From positions 124,001 to 188,000 of the forward strand of contig JACATO010001107.1 in assembly GCA_018389105.1 (NCBI GenBank): 64,000 nucleotides of DNA, written 5' to 3'. This document shows, one piece after another, positions 13,389 through 22,198 of the stretch; the first letter of the stretch is position 1; each line of letters starts with the position of its first letter. Origin of the DNA: Nautilus pompilius. Taxonomy: Eukaryota > Mollusca > Cephalopoda > Nautilida > Nautilidae. Both the position numbers and the translations under genes were made by a program. The notes below the pieces were generated by a model that searched no databases, was not told where the DNA came from, and saw only the letters and a program-made list of their open reading frames with translations.

Positions 13389-13775
13389 ATGACAATACTG
13401 CATAGTCAGACAAAGGTAATCATTGCTCAGGAAGTACATAAGTACCTTGAGCAGAGAGTGAGCCAGCAAGCAGTCTTCTTGGCCTCCAATGAAGATACTG
13501 AGAGGAGAGACGGGAAATTTCAGTGTCCCAGAAACTGCAAGGTGTGCAGTGTCCAATCACTGTATCTTAAGCATCAGTGTTGCTATTGCCATACTTGCAT
13601 CAGAGAAGAGTATGCTCAGTGTAGAAACAAGGAGTATGCCCCAATGTGTGATGAGCACACACTGCAATGTATGTCAGAGCCACAGCCATCTGAGAAAGTG
13701 ATTGGTGGAATCAGTGAACTGGCTGTCAAGTGTGCAGTTGCCATAACTGCTATAGATTATGACATACCTACTTGA
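13389..13775 (+). pseudogene. Unassigned Cys-rich open frame, possibly transposon-derived
   Basis: An open frame of 128 codons includes CPRNCKVCS, CCYCHTCIREEYAQC and MCDEH, a Cys/His pattern like a zinc-binding module. The neighbouring sequence 12950-13400 has protein-like stretches in other frames, as in a decayed coding region. It has no splice or promoter context and no family recognised. It could be chance. Confidence 0.2.
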
Positions 13776-15463
13776 CAAGAAAAGAGGCTTTAGTTTTCCA
13801 GAGTACTGCAAGATATATATTATACGACAAGAACTAAATAGCTAGTGAAGATGGGTAGAGATACAGCACAATAACTATAGAAGATACTGCTGTGTTCATT
13901 AACCAAACACTGGGACACAAGATCACTGGGTACATCATTACAAACCAAGAACAGCATAATTTCATACTAACTTCCTTAAAGTAAACAACAAATGTGTATA
14001 AACTATAAATAAAAGTGGATTGTAATATATCATTGTGATTTTAGTTCTCCCATGTAAGAATAGAACTCTATTCATTTCAAGCTCTATCCATAAAATAAAT
14101 AAATTTCTGCATTTACAACAACAAAGTAAGTAAAAATAAAAAAAAAAAACTGAAGTGAGAAAGTTTTCAATGAATTAGAATAAACATTTTTAAATTATTT
14201 TTTTTAAAACAGTTTTTCAAAACTAATATTCTCTCTCTATTAAAAAAAAAAAAGTTCTGAAGACCACAAAGAGCACAGCTGACATTGCAATGCATGTAAT
14301 GATAAGATTCCACTTTAATTTGTGGTATTGTCTCCAATTAGCATCTCTAAATTAAAGGAAAATGCTAACATGTACTACTAGTAATGGTGCTGCAGCTAAG
14401 TTGATCAGATAACCTTAAATTTAACCCTAAGCAATTTTATTCTTGTGCTGAAGAAAAGCAGCCTAAAACAAAATGCAGGAGTCTTTAAGGACAATTTAGA
14501 TATTTAGCAGCCTTTAGCAGCCAACAACAGCAGATAAAGGCTGAGAGAGTCGATAGCTTAGATTTTTGCTCAAGAAAAGACAGAACTAATAACTAAAGAA
14601 AAAAGAATACATGTAGTTTCGAGTAAAAAAGAGTAGAAAGGTTTTGTGTATTTTAAGTATGATTAATGATATTTAGGCACCAGGCATATTAGCAGACTTA
14701 CGGGTTGACAACAAATGATCAAAGATTAAGAGAGACAATAACAAGGAGCACAGCAGCTGCAGAAATGAGCTTCATTTACTTTTATATGCATTACACCAAT
14801 AAATAAATACGTGCAGCTCTAAAAAGTCTTTAATTTAAAATGGCAGATAAGTGAATATACAGTAATAAAAGATATATTCAGCCAGTGTTAAGTGGAAACC
14901 TGAGGTTTGGAAGAAAAATCAAATCTGTAGAAAAAGATAGCTGTTTCTCTTCTTTTTTTTCTCTATTTTCCTGTAAACAATAGTAAGCCATAATTTGCAT
15001 AAAACAAGACAATATTTCATGAAGATTTGCTAAAAGTTGAATTATACGGGTGACTACTGCTTATTAATAATGACTAAAAGTTGTCTTATTTATCATTTCA
15101 AAATAACAAATTTACCACTGCAATCATTTTCTCATATAAGTGCTCCATGTGTCTGTTAATACAGGAAGTATAAGTACTTAAAACAAATATCCATTTACTA
15201 CACAAATTTAGGTTTTAAGCACTTTAGCCAGATAAACTGTTTTTTTTATTTTTTAAGCATCATGAGAAAACAAAAGTTGTGTGTAATATGTACAAATAAT
15301 TGATGTTACTAAAGACCGAAAACTACATGTGAACTAGCAAATTACCTTAAAACTATTGCCAAAGTTGAAAACTTGACAGAGAAGCATATATATGTATATA
15401 TATTAATAGAAAATAACTGGAATCTGTTGCTTCATAGAATTGCTAATTAGCTCTGAACAATGG

Positions 15464-15477
15464 GTTGCTATAGTAAC
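15464..15477. promoter_or_regulatory. X-box-like motif, isolated
   Basis: GTTGCTATAGTAAC fits a relaxed X-box. It is far from any recognised promoter, so chance is quite possible. Confidence 0.2.
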
Positions 15478-16984
15478 CAGCATCATGTCTAGATAATGAC
15501 CACTGAGTTTAATGGGATGGAAAGTATACTTAGTACAATTACACAATCAACAATTGTGAGCAGGCAAGCAGGTTTTGAAATTCAATCACTTCAAAGTAAT
15601 AGCAACAATATTTTAGCACACCCAGCAAGCTAAAGTGAGGGGAAAACCCTTTTTTTTTAAGTTACTTCAATAATCATTTATGAAATAATTTTAAAATGTT
15701 TCTCAACACTATGTACATAAACAATTTTTATCTTATCAGTTTAATATGACAGGTTTAAACAATCCAAATATAGAAAACAAAAAAAAAACACTTTAAAGAT
15801 CTATATATAGATGCCAATCACAAAATTAAAAAGATAAAAAAAAAACTTTAAGCAAAAAAAATGTAATTTCTCAACTTAATACTTGTACAAATTCTCCACA
15901 CTACAGTATATCAACAATACTTTGATGAAAGTATACATCTACTACCAGAGAACATATTCTGTTTGTGCCATGATTGCATAAAAAAGCAGTTAAAATAAGC
16001 AACCACTGCCTTTAATGCCAATCAAGAAATATTTCTCTGCTAAATTTTTTTAAGATTCACAAAACTGGCATATATTTAATTCTTTCATTACAAATGGCTG
16101 ACATTCAAATGAAATGTAGAGTTGCCCAGAGGGGAGACATTTGTCTAAAAAGCCACAACCAGCTATGGATAAAGGTCACAATGCTATTAAAATAATATAT
16201 ATGTTTGGAAGGAGAGGGAACATTTTAAAATCAAAAACAGATGCACTATTTTCATTATAAAAACTACTGTACAAGTTGAGATTAGTAAACTATGCTCAAC
16301 ACAAGATTTTGTATGGTGTAAAAGCCAAGTTTCACACACAAAGCACCACGAGGAAACAGTCCAATCCAAAATGAAAAGCCTGTATAGGCTGCTTGCTTTA
16401 CTTTTTAGACACTTTTCCCTCTGAGTACAATGATTCCAAAAGAGGGACCAACTGAGATGATACAGAAACTGCGAGGTACTAATGTCAAAATTGATGCAAC
16501 TCACCTATACTCCACAAAAAAAAACAAAGCATTTTTGTTTTTTTCTTTCAGATTTCATTTAGCTTCAATTTAAAACTATGCCAAAAGCAACATTCAACAA
16601 TTTCTAGTCATTATTTACAATGGCTAACCATGAATAATACTGATTGATTTCAGGAACAATACTGTCTTGGTAAACAATAATAACCTTTTTGAGTCTGAGG
16701 ATATTGGGTATTTGGCTAAAAAATTAAATGCAGTAGCAGGGGTCACATAAACGTGACTGTGAACCAAGCCAAAGTTTCTACGATACTGGAAAAGAAACAG
16801 GCACACCTGACAGTAGAAAATGTGGTAATGTACCCATGGGTAGCCATGTTGACAAACACAAGACATTATAACAATTAGATGATGTGGTGAACATAAGGCA
16901 CTTTGCAGACTCCTGTCTTGACTTAAAGATTGAAAACATTTCATAAAAGTGAGCAAAAAGAAGAATGTGAGATGATTTCAGCCT

Positions 16985-17262
16985 TGGTGACCAAGCAAGT
17001 AGTTACCTGGGTATGGTTGGGGACTCTTGATAGTAGTCAAGGAGCAGGCCAGTCAAAAGGTACCCATAGAAAATTCATACTTGAACTCTTCATTTTCAGA
17101 TGTAAGAGGAGACCAGAGAACCTGAAGACCCCCCCCCAATGCAGCCAGCTGGTGAGAAAGGAAGAACAGAACTCATGCTAGTGAAGTATGCTAAACTGAA
17201 CTTGGGCCTTGAACTTTAGCAGTCCAGTAGTCTATCAACAACCATGCCACCAAAACATTACA
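16985..17262 (-). mobile_element. tRNA-derived SINE copy
   Basis: This copy is - strand. TGACTGGCCTGCTCCTTGAC and the core CCTCTTACATCTGAAAATGA match the copies at 3552 and 46022. A poly-C/G run at about 17131 is an internal expansion. Confidence 0.65.
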
Positions 17263-18017
17263 CTTCTACAGCATCTGTATGCATTCAGTTATCAACTTAT
17301 TAAATTTTTACAGCATGTATTAATTTTAAAAAATTAATTGCATAATTAATTTAAAATACCTGGGACAATAAATAACTGCAACATACATGGACAAAACTAA
17401 AAGCCAATTCTTATGTTAGGTTTCTCTATTACAAGAATTGTTCCAATATGACCAGCATCATACTGGCATAGTTTTAATAAGTGATTCTCTTAATCTACTG
17501 CAATAGGTAAAGAAAGATAGCAACTAAATCCTTACAACAAAATGCTTTACTATTAATGGTGTACTTTTCATCTAGATGAATTCTGAAAGGTTAGCTACTT
17601 CCTTCCTTTAGCTACTATGCATAAAATGGTTGGTCAGCCACTGGTGACTTGCTGCACATTAAAATTTTAAGTGCGATATTTAAATAGTTTTTAAAAAATC
17701 AAGCTCATAGTGACAAATAACATGAAAAGTATTATTTACAAAATGTACAAAAAAGTTAATGGCTTAGGTAAATGTATCAGTTATATAAAATTACTTCATT
17801 GCCTTTTTTCCTTTCACAAACTAAAATAACTATCTCACATCATGTGCTTAGACTGAGCACCTGAGCAAATATTTAAACAGCATCTGCACTACTTTCATAT
17901 GGCTGTTTACTTTAATAAAACCCACGTCTGCCATCTATATTTAGAACTGACAGAATACCTCCTCCCAACCCAGTAGTAAGAAACAAGAATGGATTCTCAG
18001 CTAAATCATTTTACCTG

Positions 18018-18086
18018 TTTTCCCTGCACACCGTGATATGACTTCCAGGATATATCAGAAGCCATTAAAATCAAATGTAATCTACC
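18018..18086 (-). CDS. Candidate start exon of a divergent gene (unrecognised)
   Basis: Read on the - strand, a TAGCAG acceptor opens a short leader, then an ATG encoding MASDISWKSYHGVQGKQ. A donor GTAAAA follows in phase 0. A plausible 5' UTR donor (CTCCAG before GTAGGTG) lies upstream near 20467 in the GC-rich region. I do not recognise the peptide, and an open reading frame this short can arise by chance. X-boxes between the two would suit a ciliary gene, but that is inference. Confidence 0.25.
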
Positions 18087-18621
18087 TGCTATCTATCAAT
18101 CAGTAATTAAAAAGTAAGATAACAGTATTGGTGAGGTACCTGTTGAATCTTGTCAGTTATTTTTATTAACAGTTAGAAACTCCTCATACTATATTCTCTT
18201 ATTAACATAATTCATACTCAAAAGTTATTTATTTTATTAACTTGTGAAAATGACATTGTGCCAGTTATTCTTTTTATGTCTGTTACATAGCAGTTAAGTA
18301 AACTTAGATGAAACAATGATGCATAAAGTAATTTATACCTCTGTTAAGGTGAAGAAAGGACAGTGTGTGCGTGTGTGTGTTGAAAACTAATCTAAACAAC
18401 CATACACTCCACTAGCCTGTTGATGGATAAATACAATTTTTAAATATTTTAAAATCATTTATTATAATTTGTTTGTTTGTTTTTTTTTTTTTATATTCAA
18501 ATACTCAGTACCTGTTCATACCTGCTACAAAGGTAGGTAAATAAGTCCAAAATTAATCATGCAAATATTATTGGCTACAAGAAAGCAACAAGATAATGCC
18601 TAGGATATATGGTTATTTGAA

Positions 18622-18641
18622 TAATAATGATAATAATAATA

Positions 18642-18703
<62 letters not shown>
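18622..18703 (+). repeat. (AAT)n microsatellite
   Basis: Trinucleotide ATA/AAT repeats of about 80 bp with one early slip. Confidence 0.95.
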
Positions 18704-18704
<1 letters not shown>

Positions 18705-18838
18705 AACAAACCAACTTACGTGTATTTTGGGACCTTGCACTTCATGTCCCAAACCAACAACTTTCTCTAAACATTCCTAACACGCCTGTCCTACATCAGT
18801 AGCCCAGGTAAGAAAGCAGCTTTATCTCAAATTTGGCT

Positions 18839-18852
18839 GTTACCATGGTAAC
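18839..18852. promoter_or_regulatory. Perfect palindromic X-box
   Basis: GTTACCATGGTAAC is its own reverse complement and matches the RFX consensus at both half-sites. It lies about 3.2 kb upstream of LRRC23 and about 750 bp on the 5' side of the candidate - strand exon at 18018-18086. A further half-site-like GTTGCCATAAC lies at 18892-18902. Confidence 0.5.
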
Positions 18853-19306
18853 ACAAGCAGGTTTTGCGGGCAAGCTGACATAAATTATTCTGTTGCCATA
18901 ACAGTGTGTTCAACAGATGATTGAATAGTCTACAATAAATACAAATCAATCATTAGTGCATGTCACTTTATTTACGAATCCTGATTACACTGATAAAGTT
19001 CTGATTTCTTGATTTTAAAAAAAAAAAAAAAAAAAAAAATGGAATTTAATTTCCCCTCCCCCTCTTCAACGACGGCAGGTACTGACTGGGGCATCATTAT
19101 CTACCTATCTTTCTAATGCTTAGTCACCGCGTCAAAACCGAGTTAAGTGCAAGACAACAGTTTATTAGACGATCTGTAAACTAACGGACATGTCCCAGAC
19201 TTGAATTCTTACCGATACACCGGACCGTATTATTATTGCAGGCAAGTTTACCGAACATTCGAAAACGTACAGTAGCCATCAACTCGGAGACAGAGGTTAT
19301 TATTTA

Positions 19307-19320
19307 GTTTCTATAGCAAC
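19307..19320. promoter_or_regulatory. X-box-like RFX site (weaker)
   Basis: GTTTCTATAGCAAC fits the relaxed X-box pattern, with a good GCAAC half-site. Confidence 0.35.
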
Positions 19321-19505
19321 AGGTCCTAAAATTTAAAATATGTATACACACACACACACACAAAATAAAATAAATAAATATTTGAATTTCCAGGGTCCCA
19401 ATCTTTGTAAATGAAACTATTGACTTGAGTTGCTAAGCAAACAAAGGTGCTTGGGTATAGCGGGCTCGATCGTGTCTCTACTTGCACTGAAGAATTACGC
19501 GGACT

Positions 19506-19519
19506 GTTACCATGGAAAC
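19506..19519. promoter_or_regulatory. X-box-like RFX site
   Basis: GTTACCATGGAAAC keeps one perfect half-site and one variant. It is the third X-box-like motif within 700 bp (18839, 19307, 19506). Confidence 0.45.
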
Positions 19520-19619
19520 CTAAATAAGTGCCAAACCGGCCGCAAAAATCAATAAAAGTTGAATAAATCTTTTATAGGCTCGTTGTGTGTACGTAGTAGT
19601 TCTGCTTCAAAGCAACAGC

Positions 19620-19710
19620 CACTTGTCGATTAAAGAAGGGAAAGGGGAAAGAAAAAGAAAAGAAAAAAAAAAGAAAAAAAAAAGAGGGAGGGAGGGAGGG
19701 GGGAGGGGAT
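19620..19710 (+). other. Polypurine tract with G-quadruplex-type motif
   Basis: About 80 nearly uninterrupted purines end in five G-runs of three or more (19686-88, 19690-92, 19694-96, 19698-703, 19705-08). The pattern meets the usual G-quadruplex rule and could also form triplex (H-) DNA. More G-runs follow at 19750-19815, 20030-20045 and 20105-20126. Confidence 0.6.
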
Positions 19711-20887
19711 TCAAGATAAGAAAGGACAGAGTTCCTGTTTTTCTAAAAGGTGGAGTTGGTGGGGTGGGGGGTGGGGACAAAACGTCCCGTGGGTGGTGGG
19801 TGGGGCACGGGGTCGTGTTTCTGGAGGAATCCAGTAAGGTATTTATTTTAACCGGAGCCATATCTGGTGAATTAATCGATGGAATAAAAAAAAATGTTGT
19901 TGTAATTATTTATGGCAACCATATATGGGGATAAGATTAGCTGTCCAGTCTCAAGTGGCTTCCTGATTACCCCGATCCGCCCTTCCACTGCGGGGTTACG
20001 TCAGCTGCGTACTACATGGTCCAAACCCGGGGGGGGTGGGGGTGGTGACGGACGGAGCAGGGAGCGGTGGGGCCCGCTGACAGGGGAAAGCAGCGCCGGA
20101 GAGAGGGGGGGGTCGGGGGGGGTCGGTCTTAAAACAAACGAACAAAGAACTCGGGGACAACTTTAAAACAACAACAACAACGTTATAACAAAAGAATCAC
20201 AAAGGTGGGAGGGTCGACGGCACTGTCCAGGTGTTTTATTCGGTAGGGTCCCGACCCGGGGCTGCCGTCACCCTCGGCCACGGTAAGCGGCGGGGTTCGG
20301 ATCAAAATGGCCCTACGGACTCTGACAGTCGCCGACATCCAGTATCGTGCTAGGGGAGAGAGAGAGGAGGGGGGGGCGGCGGTTGGGAGGCATCGATCGC
20401 TATCTACATTGTCCCCGCAAAAGGTAAATCAGCGGGGGGGGAGTAGGTGTTGCTGCTAAGCACCTACCTGGAGAAGCTTCACGGTGACAGCAAGCCTCGA
20501 GACAGGAAGGAGGCGCCCCCCGTCCTCCGCCCCTCGCGATCTTTGGACCCCTCCCCACCCCGACCCGCTTCTCTCTCTCTCTCTCTCTGTTTTTTTTTTT
20601 CTTTTTTGGAGGTGGAGAAGAGGGGGGGGGGAATAATAATAATAATAATAATAACAGCAACAATAATATTTTTTTAAAAAGGACGACAATGTCCCCAGAA
20701 GAACTCCGTCGCTGAAGTAGCGGTCGCACGCGGCCCCGCAGCCTTTCATCCCCCGACCGGCTCCCACCTGGACGTGGATCACGCCGCAGGACGGCGAGAG
20801 AGAGAGAATCCCTTTCTTTTTCTTTCTTTTTTTTTTTTAAAAAGAGAGATGGAGAGAGAGAGAGAGAGATGGAGAGAGAGAGAAAGT

Positions 20888-20894
20888 TATAAAA
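20888..20894 (+). promoter_or_regulatory. TATA-like box (copy 1)
   Basis: TATAAAA sits between a GA tract and GC-rich sequence. It is duplicated at 21557-21563. Confidence 0.25.
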
Positions 20895-21231
20895 GTTGGG
20901 GCGAGGAGGACAAAAATGAAAGAAGAAGAAGTTACCTCGGCTCTACTTCTGGACCAGGGTTGGGAAGTTCGGCGACAGTCTCGTTTTTGTTCTCACGCCC
21001 GACGTCGAGAACGCGCGACCCGGCCCGAAGAAGAATCCCTTGGGGTCGTTACGGAACGAGTCAGCCCGGCACACTCTCATTCTTTAACTTTCCTTTCCAG
21101 TCGGGCGGCCCTGAAGAACCCTCGCGGAAATAAGCGGTCACGGATTGCTGGGAACTACTTTTTTTTTGTTGTTGTTGTTGTTGTTGTTGTTGTTTTTTTT
21201 TTTTTTTTTTTTCCTTCTTTTTTTTTTCGGC

Positions 21232-21245
21232 GTTTCCTTGGTAAC
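21232..21245. promoter_or_regulatory. X-box-like RFX site, duplicated copy (copy 1)
   Basis: The identical 14-mer GTTTCCTTGGTAAC lies 666 bp upstream of the proximal site and was carried by the tandem duplication. Confidence 0.55.
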
Positions 21246-21556
21246 TCGACGCCATTTTTTTTTTTTTCTTTTTTGGAGGTGGAGAAGAGGGGGGGGGGAA
21301 TAATAATAATAATAATAATAACAGCAACAATAATATTTTTTTAAAAAGGACGACAATGTCCCCAGAAGAACTCCGTCGCTGAAGTAGCGGTCGCACGCGG
21401 CCCCGCAGCCTTTCATCCCCCGACCGGCTCCCACCTGGACGTGGATCACGCCGCAGGACGGCGAGAGAGAGAGAATCCCTTTCTTTTTCTTTCTTTTTTT
21501 TTTTTAAAAAGAGAGATGGAGAGAGAGAGAGAGAGAGATGGAGAGAGAGAGAAAGT

Positions 21557-21563
21557 TATAAAA
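21557..21563 (+). promoter_or_regulatory. TATA-like box (copy 2)
   Basis: TATAAAA lies about 520 bp upstream of the start codon, embedded in otherwise GC-rich DNA. It is a candidate core promoter element only. Confidence 0.25.
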
Positions 21564-21897
21564 GTTGGGGCGAGGAGGACAAAAATGAAAGAAGAAGAAG
21601 TTACCTCGGCTCTACTTCTGGACCAGGGTTGGGAAGTTCGGCGACAGTCTCGTTTTTGTTCTCACGCCCGACGTCGAGAACGCGCGACCCGGCCCGAAGA
21701 AGAATCCCTTGGGGTCGTTACGGAACGAGTCAGCCCGGCACACTCTCATTCTTTAACTTTCCTTTCCAGTCGGGCGGCCCTGAAGAACCCTCGCGGAAAT
21801 AAGCGGTCACGGATTGCTGGGAACTACTTTTTTTTTGTTGTTGTTGTTGTTGTTGTTGTTGTTTTCTTTTTTTTTTTTCCTTCTTTTTTTTTTCGGC

Positions 21898-21911
21898 GTT
21901 TCCTTGGTAAC
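21898..21911. promoter_or_regulatory. X-box-like RFX site, proximal (copy 2)
   Basis: GTTTCCTTGGTAAC is a two-half-site imperfect palindrome fitting the RFX X-box pattern (GTNRCC, 0-3 nt spacer, RGYAAC). It lies 174 bp upstream of the ATG. RFX factors are established activators of motile-cilium genes, which fits LRRC23. Confidence 0.6.
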
Positions 21912-22084
21912 TCGACGCCATTTTTTTTTTCTTCTTTCTTCTTCTTTCTTCTTCTCTCTCCAAAACGGTGACGGGGTCGGACGGAGGCGGGATTTGTTGT
22001 GGAAACTGACGGAGAGAGAGGGAGAGAGAGGTTAGTCGGGCAGGTGGGTCTGTAGTTGGCGGGCGCCTTCGAGACTCCCCGACC

Positions 22085-22198
22085 ATGTCAGAGGCTGAGA
22101 GTGATGAAGGGCAAGCATCCTATGATGACGAAATAGAGATGGAGCCGTCGGGCGAGAAGGAAGAGGAGAAGGAAGGAGAGGAGGAGGAAGAACCGGAG
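22085..22198 (+). CDS. LRRC23: LRRC23 exon 1 (residues 1-38)
   Basis: The exon encodes MSEAESDEGQASYDDEIE followed by a run dominated by Glu. It ends in CCGGAG before the donor GTACAT and stays in phase 0. An in-frame TGA at 22007-22009 shuts off any longer N terminus. The Glu-rich tail resembles the poorly conserved acidic start of other LRRC23 proteins and is not expected to fold as a repeat. Confidence 0.9.

Larger units (their letters stand above)
11690..18017. other. AT-rich sequence without a recognised gene
   Basis: It holds the Cys-rich frame at 13389 and the SINE at 16985. The + strand looks A-rich over much of it, which would suit introns of a - strand gene, but no further exon could be supported. 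Confidence 0.4.
20591..21257 (+). repeat. Tandem duplication, copy 1 (about 667 bp)
   Basis: This segment is repeated almost base for base at 21258-21924. The offset is 667 at the start (GGAGGTGGAGAAG at 20608 and 21275), 669 in the middle after a GA tract and 666 near the end. It contains a (AAT)n tract, a GA tract, TATAAAA at 20888, a (GTT)n tract and an X-box at 21232-21245. The copies differ visibly only in homopolymer and GA-repeat lengths. Confidence 0.92.
21258..21924 (+). repeat. Tandem duplication, copy 2 (about 667 bp)
   Basis: This is the second copy, directly abutting copy 1, with both borders inside poly-T. Its T-run near 21866 is interrupted by a C that copy 1 lacks, and its GA tract is 2 bp longer. 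It places TATAAAA at 21557 and an X-box at 21898-21911, less than 190 bp from the LRRC23 start codon. Confidence 0.92.

Noticed and set aside
16187-16504. 105-codon - strand open frame
   Set aside because: It has an ATG right after a possible acceptor, but no donor or similarity. It may be chance.
17343-17358. 16-nt micro-exon-like block on the - strand flanked by AG and GT
   Set aside because: It is too short to judge and such arrangements are common by chance.
20307-20420. Short + strand frame starting MALRTLTVADIQYRARG with a donor-like GTAAAT after it
   Set aside because: It could be an alternative first exon, but it has no recognised similarity and lies in G-rich sequence, and LRRC23 already has a well-supported start at 22085.
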